Below are positions 15,057 to 24,099 of a DNA stretch of 64,000 nt, one piece after another. The first letter of the stretch is position 1. The number at the start of each line of letters is the position of its first letter. Source of the DNA: Desulfovibrio sp. (lineage in GTDB: Bacteria; Desulfobacterota; Desulfovibrionia; Desulfovibrionales; Desulfovibrionaceae); contig NZ_WASP01000006.1 in the NCBI RefSeq assembly GCF_009712225.1, forward strand, positions 816,826 to 880,825. Direction: 5' to 3'. The notes under the pieces were generated by a model, which did no database searches, was not told the origin of the DNA, and saw nothing but the letters and a program-made list of their open reading frames with translations. The translations under genes were made by a program, and so were the position numbers.

Positions 15057-16394
15057 ATGAATAATCTGTCAAAATTGGAATTCCAGAATTCCAATTCTTG
15101 CGCTACCGCTGCCACTTCTTCGCGCAATGACAAGATGCACCGCTACCGAATGCTGATCTTTGTGGTCATTTCGTTAAGCTATGTGGTCTCGTATTTTCAC
15201 AGATCATCCTCGGCAGTGGTCGGCCCGGTTTTGATGGATGATCTGAATATTTCGCCTACCGATCTGGGGTTCATCGGCTCCATGTACTTCTGGGCCTATG
15301 CAGTTGCCTGTCTGCCTTCTGGCCTGCTGACCGACGCCATCGGAGCGCGCAAGACAATTACCTTCTGCCTTGGCATTGCCGCAGCCGGAACAATACTGTT
15401 TGCCGTTTCTTCTTCTGTTCCCCTGCTTGGAGCCGCCCGCTCCATGATCGGCTTTGGCGTCAGCTCTGTGTACATAGCAGCCATGAAAATATTCTCGGAC
15501 TGGTACAAAAAAAATGAGCTGGCCACCTGCTCCGGAGCATTGCTGGCCGTTGGCAATGTCGGCGCGCTGCTTTCCACCGCGCCGCTGGTTGTACTTATTG
15601 GCGGCTTTGGCTGGCGCTCAACTTTTGAGGGGCTCGGCTGGTACACGGTCATTGTGGCCGTAATTTCGTATATTCTCATACGCAACTCGCCCACTGAGCT
15701 GGGCTTCAGCCCTGTTGAAGCCGTAGCACCCGAGGCAATGTCGAACACAGAGCCGCAGCCTTCGGTAATGGCTGCCCTGCTCCAGTTGTTATCCACAAGG
15801 AATTTTTATCTTCTGAGCATACTTTCATTCATGTATTACGGCACATTCATGGGTGTGGGTGCGCTTTGGGCTGGGCCTTACCTTCAGGATGTATACGGCC
15901 TGTCACGTCAGGGCGCAGCTTCCGTGCTCATGTTCTTTCCCATAGGCATGACCGTGGGTTGCCCCCTCAGCGGTTACCTCTCGGACAAAGTGCTACGCTC
16001 GCGCCGTCTGGTGCTGCTCTATGGCAGCTTTCTGCATCTGCTGGCGTATATTCCATTTATCTTTTTTACAGATCAGATTCCCCCTCTTGGGCTTTACTGT
16101 CTGTTCTTCTACTTCGGTATTTCTGGCGGATTCTTTGTATCCTGCTTTGCCTGTGCCAAAGAAATTGCACATTCTGCATTTTCAGGAACAGCAATTGGCA
16201 CACTTAATATGCTACTTGCATTTGGTGCTGCATTTTATCAATACACACTTGGCATAATCCTTAACAGTTATGGTCGTGGTAGTGACGGAAGTTATGGGCA
16301 TGACGCATACAAAATGATATTTATTACCGCTGCCGCTGGCCTGTTTATTGGATGCATTTCAATTTACAAATTTAATGAACACAAACGCATATAA
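15057..16394 (+). CDS. MFS transporter
   Basis: A 445-residue inner-membrane transporter of the major facilitator superfamily with about 12 membrane segments. It has HRSSSAVVGP in the first segment region and the LLTDAIGARK loop between segments 2 and 3. AGGAG lies before the ATG. Codons 7-13 themselves contain a TGGAATTCCA palindrome. The gene follows the GntR regulator and precedes a sugar-acid dehydratase of the enolase superfamily, so uptake of a sugar acid or related carboxylate is likely. Confidence 0.84.
   Translation: MNNLSKLEFQNSNSCATAATSSRNDKMHRYRMLIFVVISLSYVVSYFHRSSSAVVGPVLMDDLNISPTDLGFIGSMYFWAYAVACLPSGLLTDAIGARKTITFCLGIAAAGTILFAVSSSVPLLGAARSMIGFGVSSVYIAAMKIFSDWYKKNELATCSGALLAVGNVGALLSTAPLVVLIGGFGWRSTFEGLGWYTVIVAVISYILIRNSPTELGFSPVEAVAPEAMSNTEPQPSVMAALLQLLSTRNFYLLSILSFMYYGTFMGVGALWAGPYLQDVYGLSRQGAASVLMFFPIGMTVGCPLSGYLSDKVLRSRRLVLLYGSFLHLLAYIPFIFFTDQIPPLGLYCLFFYFGISGGFFVSCFACAKEIAHSAFSGTAIGTLNMLLAFGAAFYQYTLGIILNSYGRGSDGSYGHDAYKMIFITAAAGLFIGCISIYKFNEHKRI
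15075..15094. promoter_or_regulatory. Putative GntR operator, copy 3, inside the gene start
   Basis: TTGGAATTC-CA-GAATTCCAA, an extended inverted repeat inside the first codons of the MFS gene, which contains the core TGGAATTCCA. It lies 64 bp from copy 2, about six helical turns. Confidence 0.5.
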
Positions 16395-16453
16395 ACGCTT
16401 AAAATGCTATTGGAGCATATAATAGACGTCTTGTTGGGCTTTTAACATATTAC

Positions 16454-16467
16454 CTCACCTTGGTGAG
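16454..16467 (+). promoter_or_regulatory. Small hairpin before the dehydratase ribosome site
   Basis: CTCACC-TT-GGTGAG lies a few bases before the AAAGGA ribosome-binding site of the dehydratase gene. It could modulate translation; this is inference. Confidence 0.3.
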
Positions 16468-16481
16468 AAAGGATGTTTGCC

Positions 16482-17696
16482 ATGAAGATTGTTAGCGTAG
16501 ACGTAATGCAGGTTCCCAGCGGCAATGCGGGCGCCTCACGCGGCGACTGGTGCCCGGTTATCGTGCGTATCAACACGGATGAAGGCATCAGCGGCTTTGG
16601 CGAAGTGGGCCTTGCTTACGGCAAGGGCTGGCGCGCTGGCATGGGCATGGTGCAGGACTTTGCCGAAGTGATCATGGGCGAAGACCCCATGCAGATCGAA
16701 CGCATATGGGAAATGATTTTCCGCACCACCTTCTGGGGTATGGGCGGCGGCACGGTTGTAAGCGCTGCCATGAGCGGCATTGACATTGCCCTGTGGGACA
16801 TCAAGGGCAAGGCGCTTGGCCTGCCGGTTTGGCAGCTCATGGGCGGCAAGACCAACGACAACCTGCGCACCTACGCCAGCCAGCTGCAGTTCAACTGGGG
16901 CAACAACCTCAGCAAGCAGCGGCTCATTGAACCCGAAGAATACGCGGAAGTTACGCGCGTTGCCATGGCCGAGGGTTACGACTCCATCAAGGTTGACCCG
17001 CTGATTTTCAGTAACCAACCCGACGGCAAGGGTCCCTGGAAAATAACCGGCCCCCTCGAGCACAAGGTCATCAAAACGGTTTACGACCGCATTGCGGCCA
17101 TGCGCAAGGCTGGCGGCGATGATCTCGACATCATCATTGAAAACCACTCCAACACCGATACGATTTCCGCCATCCAGATTGGCCGCGCTCTCGAAGACCT
17201 GCGCATTTTCTACTACGAGGAACCCTGCCACCCCCTCAACGTGGAATCCATGGTTGAAATCAAAAACAAGGTTAACATTCCCATCGCTTCTGGCGAACGC
17301 ATTTACACCCGCTATGGATACAGGCCTTTCCTCGAAAAGCGGGCCCTGCACGTTATCCAGCCCGATATCTGCCTGTGCGGCGGCCTCACAGAAGCCAAAA
17401 AAATCTGCGACATGGCCCACACCTACGACTGCGCCGTGCAGATCCATGTTTGCGGCAGCCCCATCTCCAAGGCGGCAGCCCTGCAGATTGAAGCGGTCAT
17501 CCCCAACTTCATCATCCACGAGCACCATCAGCGCGCCCTCAACCCCGAAAGCCGCGAAACCTGCCTGTATGACTACCAGCCCGTCAACGGCCGCTACGCT
17601 GTGCCGGACAAGCCCGGTATCGGCCAAGAATTGACGCCCGAAACTATCAAGAAGTGCAACATCGTTACCGTTACTCGCGCCAAAAAATACATGTAG
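16482..17696 (+). CDS. Sugar-acid dehydratase, mandelate racemase/enolase superfamily
   Basis: A 404-residue enolase-superfamily enzyme. The barrel motifs are in order: KVDP (acid/base Lys strand), IIENHSN (first metal ligand), YYEEP (second), ASGER (third), QPDICLCGG and IHVCGSP (His of the opposite face). This set resembles the galactonate/mannonate dehydratase branch, which abstracts the alpha-proton of an acid sugar and eliminates water. AAAGGA supports the ATG at 16482 over the one at 16473. It sits between two MFS transporters behind a GntR regulator, so the cluster probably imports and dehydrates an aldonic or similar acid. The exact substrate is unknown. Confidence 0.82.
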   Translation: MKIVSVDVMQVPSGNAGASRGDWCPVIVRINTDEGISGFGEVGLAYGKGWRAGMGMVQDFAEVIMGEDPMQIERIWEMIFRTTFWGMGGGTVVSAAMSGIDIALWDIKGKALGLPVWQLMGGKTNDNLRTYASQLQFNWGNNLSKQRLIEPEEYAEVTRVAMAEGYDSIKVDPLIFSNQPDGKGPWKITGPLEHKVIKTVYDRIAAMRKAGGDDLDIIIENHSNTDTISAIQIGRALEDLRIFYYEEPCHPLNVESMVEIKNKVNIPIASGERIYTRYGYRPFLEKRALHVIQPDICLCGGLTEAKKICDMAHTYDCAVQIHVCGSPISKAAALQIEAVIPNFIIHEHHQRALNPESRETCLYDYQPVNGRYAVPDKPGIGQELTPETIKKCNIVTVTRAKKYM

Positions 17697-17708
17697 TGGC
17701 ACGGAGTT

Positions 17709-17735
17709 TCTGCGGAGCCGCAAAGGCTCCGCAGA
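17709..17735 (+). terminator. Hairpin after the dehydratase gene
   Basis: TCTGCGGAGCC and GGCTCCGCAGA form a perfect 11-bp stem with a 5-base loop, 12 bp after the stop codon. No T-run follows, so it may act as a processing or attenuation element before the next MFS gene. Confidence 0.5.
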
Positions 17736-17898
17736 GCACACGCGAACTTACAGCCAGCGAGGGGTTTTCCGGTTACCCCGGCAGCCATAGCCAATATACA
17801 CAGACAAATTTCATATGAACGGCAACACTCTTTTTTGATCCAGTTACCGCCAGGCACGTCTGCTGTTCATTGATGTACACGTTTTGAAAGGGGTTTTT

Positions 17899-19188
17899 AT
17901 GTCAATCGCTATCGATAAAGAAGCCGTTCAGGAAGAAAAACCAACGCGCCAACGCCACCTTCTTGCAGCAATCTTGCTGGCAGTTGTGTTTTTTTCGTAC
18001 ATTGACCGCGTCAACGTATCCATTCTTGTGGTTGACCCTGAATTTCTCAAAATCATGGGAATTGAGGGTGATTCAGTGCAAAAGGGCCTTCTGATGACCC
18101 TTTTCCTGGCGGCCTACGGAGTGGGCAACGTGGTGCTGAGCCCGCTGGGTGATATTCTTGGACCCCGCAAGGCCATGTCGCTTTCCATTTTGATGTGGGG
18201 CATTTCGTTGGTCATCGGCGGGCTTGCAAGCGTGTTTACCATCATGCTTGCGTCACGCGTGCTGCTTGGCCTGGGTGAAGGCATGCACTTTCCCATGCAA
18301 AGCAAATTTATCAAGGAATGGTTTCCCCCAACTGAGCGCGGCAAGGCCAACGCCGTATGGCAAACAGGCATGGCCCTTGCGCCTGCCATCGCCATGCCCT
18401 TTTTTACCTGGATTATCCACGTTTCTGGCTGGCGTGAAAGCTTCTTTGTCCTGCTCTGTATGGGCTTGATCCCCCTTTATCTCGTCTGGTTCCACACCTC
18501 AGACACCCCTCAGACCAACAAGCGCATAAACAAGGCCGAGCTGGAACACATCGAAAACGGCCTGGCAGCGGAAAAATCGGCTCAGACCGTCGGCAAGGCC
18601 ACCTTTGCCGAGGGCCTCAAGTCTTTTGCCGGCAACTATCAGTTCTGGCTCATTGTTGTGTACTATATTGTGCACACCTCGGTTCTGTGGGGTTCCATGA
18701 CCTGGCTGCCCTCATATCTTAAAGAAGCGCGTGGTTTCTCCTGGGCCGCCATGGGCGCTCTCTCATCCCTGCCGTGGATTCTCGGCGTGGTAACCAAGAT
18801 CATGTCGGGCATTCTGGCCGACAAAATGGGCCGCCGCGCTCCCATCATTCTGGTGGCAATGATTGGCGTTGCTGTGGGCGTGTACTTTGGTGCCAATGCC
18901 GAAGACAACATGACCTCTGCCATATTCCTTGCCATCGGCATCGGGTCGATTGGTCTTGGCGGCCCCACCGCATGGACCCTGATGCAGGATATCGTTCCCG
19001 CCCGGGGCATTTCCACGGCTGCAGGCGTCATGAACGGCGTGGGCAATGGTTTTTCTGCCCTTGCGCCTCTGGCCATCGGCTTCCTCATTTCTGTCACTGG
19101 CAGCTATGTGGGTGGCCTGCTGTACCTTGTGGGCTGCGCCTGCGTAGGCGGCATTGCCATGCTTATTCTGACCATCAAGGGCCGCTAA
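17899..19188 (+). CDS. MFS transporter, anion:cation symporter type
   Basis: A 429-residue major facilitator protein. SYIDRVNVSI in the first segment, the LGDILGPRK loop and GLGEGMHFPMQSKFIKEWFPPTERGKANA after segment 4 are characteristic of the anion:cation symporter family, which includes galactonate, glucarate and hexuronate transporters. GAAAGGGG lies before the ATG at 17899, which is preferred over the TTG at 17884. It follows the dehydratase gene and probably brings in its substrate. The first MFS transporter of the cluster may carry a different or modified form. Confidence 0.85.
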   Translation: MSIAIDKEAVQEEKPTRQRHLLAAILLAVVFFSYIDRVNVSILVVDPEFLKIMGIEGDSVQKGLLMTLFLAAYGVGNVVLSPLGDILGPRKAMSLSILMWGISLVIGGLASVFTIMLASRVLLGLGEGMHFPMQSKFIKEWFPPTERGKANAVWQTGMALAPAIAMPFFTWIIHVSGWRESFFVLLCMGLIPLYLVWFHTSDTPQTNKRINKAELEHIENGLAAEKSAQTVGKATFAEGLKSFAGNYQFWLIVVYYIVHTSVLWGSMTWLPSYLKEARGFSWAAMGALSSLPWILGVVTKIMSGILADKMGRRAPIILVAMIGVAVGVYFGANAEDNMTSAIFLAIGIGSIGLGGPTAWTLMQDIVPARGISTAAGVMNGVGNGFSALAPLAIGFLISVTGSYVGGLLYLVGCACVGGIAMLILTIKGR

Positions 19189-19306
19189 CCCTCAGCGGCC
19201 TCATGTGCGCAAACGGATAAAGGGACACTGACCAACCTTGCTACACGCTGAGCGTGTGAGGATTCATTGGGCACGGTTCACCACCCAGTCCGCTTTCGCA
19301 AACCAC

Positions 19307-19349
19307 ACAAAGCCATATGCGCGAGTTACGCATATGGCTTTGTTGTTTA
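19307..19349 (+). terminator. Terminator after the sugar-acid cluster
   Basis: ACAAAGCCATATGCG and CGCATATGGCTTTGT form a perfect 15-bp stem with a 7-base loop, followed by TGTTTAT. The remaining sequence up to the moeA start (19350-19504) shows no feature recognised by eye. Confidence 0.65.
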
Positions 19350-19504
19350 TACCTGCTGCTGCCCGTAAAAGAGAGATCAGCCCCTCTGCCCGCAAACTCC
19401 ATACCCCTGGTGTCTGTTCCTGGTCACAATGTTGCCCTTTGCTTCTATTTGCGCCAATATACAAGCAGTTAACATACCGTCGCGCACATGAACCGGAGGG
19501 CCGG

Positions 19505-20800
19505 GTGAAGCCTTTTTTAACACTGCAATCAGTTGAATCAGTACTTGGGCACATTGGGGCCTTCCCCCTTGTGGAGGCCGAACCCGCCACGCTGGACGAA
19601 GCAGCTGGGCGTTTTCTGGCGCAGGATTTTTACGCCACAGAAGACCTGCCCGGCTTTGACCGTTCAACAGTAGACGGTTTTGCCCTTCGCGCGCGCGATC
19701 TTTTTGGCGCGCAGGAGGCCAACCCCGCGCTAGTGGAGTGCATTGCCGACTGCCGTATGGGCGAAGTGCCAGACATCACGCTTGAAGAAGGTCAGGCGGC
19801 GCGCATCCTCACCGGAGGCATGCTGCCGCAGGGCGCGGACTGCGTGGTGATGGTTGAATACTCCCGCCCCGCCGGGGGCAATTTTATCGAGGTTACCCGC
19901 AGTCAGGCCCCGGGCGACAATATAATTTTTCGCGATGACGACGCTGCCGCCGGAAGCCTGCTTCTCAAGGCTGGTCACCGTTTGCGCCCGCAGGATATAG
20001 GACTGTTGGCGGCTTTTGGCGTTGTGAATGTAGAGGTGCGCCGCAAACCGCTGGTTGCCGTGCTCTCTACGGGCGACGAGGTTGTACCCGCATCAGAAAC
20101 ACCGCCGCCGGGCAAAATACGCGACGTCAACGCCCACAGCATTGCCGCCCTGTGCCACGAGGCCGGTGCCCAAGCCACTCGGGCCGGAATTGTCAATGAT
20201 GACGCCGCCAGGCTCAAGACCTCCATTGCCCGGCTTGCAGAAACGCATGATGTGGTGGTGGTTTCAGGCGGTTCATCTGCTGGCATGCGCGACCACACCG
20301 TGGAAATATTCGAATCCCTCCCACAGGCCCAGCTGCTGGTACACGGGGTTGCCATCAGCCCCGGCAAGCCCTTCATTCTGGCAACAGCCAGTGTTAACGG
20401 GCGTCATATCTGCCTTGTGGGCTTGCCCGGCCACGTTACCAGCGCCCTTGTCTGCGCCCGCGTTTTTCTCACGCCACTGCTGGAACACCTTCAGGGTTAT
20501 GCCGGTTCTACAAAGCCTCCACAGGTTGCTGCAGTGCTCACACGCTCGGTTGCTTCCGCCCAGGGCAGGCGCGACTATCTGCGCGTGAAGCTGCACCCCC
20601 TGTCTTGTCAGCCAGCGGGCCAGCCCACCACCAGACCACAAACGGGCAACACCCTTCAGCCGTTGTACGAGGCAGAGCCCATCATGGGCGCATCGGGTCT
20701 TATTTCAGGCATTGCAGCGGCAGACGGGCTTATGGTCTGCCCTGAAAACCGCGAGGGCTATGACGCTGGCGATACGGTTCTGGTGGAACTTTTTCGCTAA
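19505..20800 (+). CDS. moeA: Molybdopterin molybdenumtransferase MoeA (first copy)
   Basis: A 431-residue MoeA, the enzyme that inserts molybdate or tungstate into adenylylated molybdopterin. Visible motifs are DRSTVDGFA near the N-terminus, ILTGGMLPQGAD, LSTGDEV and VVSGGSSAGMRD in the MoCF-like domain, and PGKPF and GLPGH. The start is GTG, preceded by CGGAGGG; a reading from 19238 extends implausibly upstream. It is followed 32 bp later by a second moeA fused to a periplasmic-binding-like domain. The tungstate transporter and AOR are encoded nearby in convergent orientation, so this copy may serve tungsten. Confidence 0.9.
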   Translation: MKPFLTLQSVESVLGHIGAFPLVEAEPATLDEAAGRFLAQDFYATEDLPGFDRSTVDGFALRARDLFGAQEANPALVECIADCRMGEVPDITLEEGQAARILTGGMLPQGADCVVMVEYSRPAGGNFIEVTRSQAPGDNIIFRDDDAAAGSLLLKAGHRLRPQDIGLLAAFGVVNVEVRRKPLVAVLSTGDEVVPASETPPPGKIRDVNAHSIAALCHEAGAQATRAGIVNDDAARLKTSIARLAETHDVVVVSGGSSAGMRDHTVEIFESLPQAQLLVHGVAISPGKPFILATASVNGRHICLVGLPGHVTSALVCARVFLTPLLEHLQGYAGSTKPPQVAAVLTRSVASAQGRRDYLRVKLHPLSCQPAGQPTTRPQTGNTLQPLYEAEPIMGASGLISGIAAADGLMVCPENREGYDAGDTVLVELFR

Positions 20801-20832
20801 TCAGCACGCATAAAATATCTGGGAGAACTAGA

Positions 20833-22791
20833 GTGAAGCGTAACACATATCTTACCCTGCTACCCCCGGAAGAAGCCCGCGCCAACTGGTTTTCGTGCCT
20901 TGACGCCAAAGCCTTTACCCTTGGCGAAGAACGCATACCTCTGGCTCAGGCACTGCGCCGCGTGCTCAGCAGGCCTGTGGCGGCCCTGCGTTCTTCGCCC
21001 GCATTCCACGGCGCGGCAATGGACGGCATTGCCGTGCATGCAGAGGACACATTCAACGCTTCTGTCCGCACACCCTTGCGGCTCAAAATCGGCGAACAGG
21101 CCCACTGGATCAATACGGGGCACCCCCTGCCCGTGGGCTGCAATGCTGTGGTGATGATGGAAAACATCAACACGGAAATCAGGCCAGATGCGCACGGCGA
21201 AACGCTGTGGGCCGTCATCGAAAAGGCCGCTTTTCCCTGGCAGCATGTGCGCAAGATGGGCGAAGACATGGTGGCCACAGAAATCATACTGCCGCCCGGC
21301 ACGTGCATCGGCCCCTACGACCTAGGGGCGCTGGCGGCTGGAGGCGCGCTTGAGGTGCCTGTTTTCCGGCGGCCCCGCGTTTCCATCATTCCCAGCGGTT
21401 CTGAAATTGTACCGCTTGTAGATGCGCGCGATGAAGACCTGCGTGCAGGCCGCGTGTTGCCCGAATTCAATTCCCTGATTTTTTCGGCCATGATTTCGGA
21501 GGCCGGAGGCGAAGCCGCCACCCTGCCCGTGGTTCCCGACGAGCCGGAGGCTATCCGCACCGCCATTGCCGGCGCTATCACAAACGCCGACATGGTTATT
21601 CTCAACGCCGGGTCTTCTGCGGGCAGCCACGACTTTACGGCTCATGTGCTGGAACAGATGGATACGGTCGTAACCCACGGCATTTCGGTCATGCCGGGCA
21701 AACCCACGGTGCTTGCGGTTGTGAACGGCAAGCCGGTTGTGGGCGTGCCGGGGTATCCCGTTTCTGCGGGCATATCCATGGAAGAGTTCGTTCTGCCCCT
21801 CCTGGCCCTGTGGCAAAAACGCGCCATGAGCGAACGGCAAAAAATCACGGCTGTGCCCTGCAATCCCCTGCCCTCGCGCCCTGGCATGGAGGAACGGCTG
21901 CGGGTCAAGCTGGGCTGCGTGGGTGATACGGTTGTGGCCGTGCCGCTACCGCGTGGCGCAGGAACCATCACCAGCCTCAGCCGGGCCGACGGCATTATCC
22001 GCATTCCGCGTGACAGCGAAGGCTGCAATGCCGGTGAACCGGTTACCGTCGAGCTGCTGCGCCCGGCTACGGCCCTTGCTGGCGCACTGCTGGCCATCGG
22101 CAGCCACGACAACACTCTGGACCTGCTCGACAGCATGCTGCGCAAGGCGCACCCCCAGTTTCGCCTTACCTCTGCCCATGTGGGCTCGCTGGGCGGGCTT
22201 ATGGCACTCAAGCGCGGGCAGTGCCATCTGGCGGGCAGTCACCTGCTCGACCCCGCAACGGGCGCGTACAACATCAAGGCCATTGAAGATAATCTGGAAG
22301 AACCCACAGTGCTGCTGCGCCTTGTGGACAGGGAACAGGGCATTCTGACAGCGCCCGGCAACCCCCTTGGCATCAACAGTATCGAAGACCTCGCCAGACC
22401 AGAGGTACGCTTTATCAACCGCCAGCGCGGCAGTGGAACCCGCGTGCTGCTAGATTACCGCCTGAGCTGCCTTGGCATAGCGCCCACAGGCATCAACGGT
22501 TATCGCGACGAGGAATACACCCACATGAACGTTGCTGCGGCGGTGCTTTCTGGCCGTGTGGATGCCGGGCTTGCGGTGCGGGCCGCGGCCAATGCGCTGG
22601 GGCTGCCCTTTATGCCCATTGGTGTGGAGGAGTACGATCTGGTTATTCCCAGGCGCTTTTTTGAAACAGAGGCGGTTCAGGCACTGCTTGAAGTAATACG
22701 CAGCGAGGCCTTTCGCCAGACGGTGGAAGGCATGGGCGGTTACGGCACGCAAAAGACCGGGCAGATTATCTGGGAATACCCCGGAAAATAG
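20833..22791 (+). CDS. MoeA fused to a PBP-like domain
   Basis: A 652-residue two-part protein. Residues about 1-420 are a MoeA: HGAAMDGIAVHA, WINTGHPLPVGCNAVVMME, IIPSGSEIV, LNAGSSAGSHD, MPGKPTVL and GVPGYPVS. Residues about 425-650 match the periplasmic-binding-protein-like domain often fused to MoeA-type proteins, with FINRQRGSGTRVLLDY, HMNVAAAVLSGRVDAGLAV and EYDLVIP. The start is GTG behind GGGAG. Such fusions are commonly found beside tungsten or molybdenum genes; whether the second domain senses the oxyanion or the pterin is not known. It ends 34 bp from the convergent adenylyltransferase gene. Confidence 0.88.
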   Translation: MKRNTYLTLLPPEEARANWFSCLDAKAFTLGEERIPLAQALRRVLSRPVAALRSSPAFHGAAMDGIAVHAEDTFNASVRTPLRLKIGEQAHWINTGHPLPVGCNAVVMMENINTEIRPDAHGETLWAVIEKAAFPWQHVRKMGEDMVATEIILPPGTCIGPYDLGALAAGGALEVPVFRRPRVSIIPSGSEIVPLVDARDEDLRAGRVLPEFNSLIFSAMISEAGGEAATLPVVPDEPEAIRTAIAGAITNADMVILNAGSSAGSHDFTAHVLEQMDTVVTHGISVMPGKPTVLAVVNGKPVVGVPGYPVSAGISMEEFVLPLLALWQKRAMSERQKITAVPCNPLPSRPGMEERLRVKLGCVGDTVVAVPLPRGAGTITSLSRADGIIRIPRDSEGCNAGEPVTVELLRPATALAGALLAIGSHDNTLDLLDSMLRKAHPQFRLTSAHVGSLGGLMALKRGQCHLAGSHLLDPATGAYNIKAIEDNLEEPTVLLRLVDREQGILTAPGNPLGINSIEDLARPEVRFINRQRGSGTRVLLDYRLSCLGIAPTGINGYRDEEYTHMNVAAAVLSGRVDAGLAVRAAANALGLPFMPIGVEEYDLVIPRRFFETEAVQALLEVIRSEAFRQTVEGMGGYGTQKTGQIIWEYPGK

Positions 22792-22825
22792 AAAGGGGAA
22801 CAGGGCGGGAAAACAGGGCGGGCGG

Positions 22826-23707
22826 CTAATCGTTGTCCGCCCAGTCAAACCTTTCCAGCTCTGGCACGGATAGGTCAAGGTGGTACAGGGCACTGCTGGC
22901 TGTACGCTGCAATATGGCCCGCAAGGCCAGCTTGACCATAAGGCAGGCGACAGAGGCCGGGGCCAGAGCTCCCACACTTTCACGACGCGCCTGCTCAAGC
23001 TCTCTGGCACTCTGCCCAAAGGGATAGAGTTCCTCCAGACGTGCCTGGGGGCCAGAGCTGGCGTAGCAGAAGCCTTCATCGCGCAGCACTGATCCGTGCA
23101 CAAAGGCCACGCCCGCAGCAAGGGCCGCCTGCTCAAGGGCGGTTTTTGCGCTTATGCTGTCCAGACAGTCCAGCGCTACATCCATACCCGAGACAAGGCT
23201 GGAAAGATTGGTGCTGTCGGCAACAAGTTCAAGGGCTTCTGTTTCCACATGGCTGGCAATATCGGCCAAAGCATCGCGCACCACAATAACCTTGGGTTGC
23301 CCCAGCACGCGTTCAGAACAAAACCGCTGGCGGTTGAGATTGCTCTCGTCAAAAGTATCGTTGTCCACAAGGCGTATGCCGCCCACGCCAGCACGGGCCA
23401 GCAGCTCGGCCACATGGCCGCCCAGACCGCCGCAACCCAGCACCAGCACCCGGCTTTGCAGCCGACGCGCCAGATCGCCCGCCGCAACCATTCCGAAGTT
23501 GCGCCTGAAGCGCTCGGGCCAGATATGATGCTCAAGCAGGTCGCACATGGCATCGCGCAAGGGAAGCCCCAGCACTCCCGCCCAGGCCCGCAGCCCCTCA
23601 AGGCTCACAAACAGCGTTTGCTGTTGACCGGCGGCGGTTTTCGTGAGGTAGGTTGCCCGCACATACGGGCGCAAAAGGGTATGGGGATCAGGCTTTGTCA
23701 TGGTCAA
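22826..23707 (-). CDS. ThiF/MoeB-family adenylyltransferase
   Basis: A 293-residue E1-like enzyme that would adenylate the C-terminal GlyGly of the small sulfur carrier encoded just upstream. The ATP-binding region has GCGGLGGHVAE, then VDNDTFDESNLNRQ, then LDCLDSISAK, as in MoeB/ThiF. The zinc-binding CxxC pairs of MoeB are not seen. The GGAGGAGG ribosome site overlaps the end of the MoaD-like gene. Its spacing favours the TTG at 23707 over the ATG at 23701. With AOR next door, the pair probably supplies sulfur for the tungsten pterin. Confidence 0.87.
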   Translation of the reverse strand: MTMTKPDPHTLLRPYVRATYLTKTAAGQQQTLFVSLEGLRAWAGVLGLPLRDAMCDLLEHHIWPERFRRNFGMVAAGDLARRLQSRVLVLGCGGLGGHVAELLARAGVGGIRLVDNDTFDESNLNRQRFCSERVLGQPKVIVVRDALADIASHVETEALELVADSTNLSSLVSGMDVALDCLDSISAKTALEQAALAAGVAFVHGSVLRDEGFCYASSGPQARLEELYPFGQSARELEQARRESVGALAPASVACLMVKLALRAILQRTASSALYHLDLSVPELERFDWADND

Positions 23708-23712
23708 CGGGC

Positions 23713-23952
23713 CTAGCCTCCTCCGACAGCCGGAAAATAGGCAATACGGTCACCGTCGCGCATGGGATCGTCCACCTGATGCTGGCGTCCGTTGACCATG
23801 ACAATCTTGATGTCTTGCAGCGGCAGGCCCAGATGCCGGGCCAACTGGGCCACAGTGCTGCCTTCCGGCATTTCCACCTGCAGGCCCGTTTCCGGTGCGT
23901 AGTCCTTAACATGGTCGCGCAGGGTGGTGCTCAGTTTAACGGTCAGTTTCAT
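23713..23952 (-). CDS. MoaD/ThiS-family sulfur carrier
   Basis: A 79-residue ubiquitin-like protein ending in AVGGG, so the terminal GlyGly needed for thiocarboxylate formation is intact. It has the KLTVKLSTTLRD first strand and MVNGRQHQVDDPMRDGDRIAYFP, typical of MoaD. AAGGAG precedes the ATG at 23952; a start six codons earlier is rejected. It lies between AOR and the matching ThiF/MoeB-like gene on the same strand. It is probably the dithiolene sulfur donor for tungstopterin synthesis. Confidence 0.88.
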   Translation of the reverse strand: MKLTVKLSTTLRDHVKDYAPETGLQVEMPEGSTVAQLARHLGLPLQDIKIVMVNGRQHQVDDPMRDGDRIAYFPAVGGG

Positions 23953-24057
23953 GGACACTCCTTGCCCCAAGGGCTCAAACCATTATGCCCGCCCTGCCCG
24001 AAAACAGTCAAGCCAACCTGGGCGCACAAGCCCGCACCGCCGAAAGACAAAATTTAA

Positions 24058-24090
24058 GGCCGCCGCCCCGATCAGACCGGAGCGGCAGCC
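24058..24090 (-). terminator. Hairpin between AOR and the MoaD-like gene
   Basis: On the minus strand GGC-T-GCCGCTCCG pairs with CGGGGCGGC-GGCC, with a 6-base loop and a few mismatches, and is followed by TTAAATTTTG. It may partly terminate transcription after AOR so that less message continues into the cofactor genes. Confidence 0.45.
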
Positions 24091-24099
24091 AGGGGTTGC

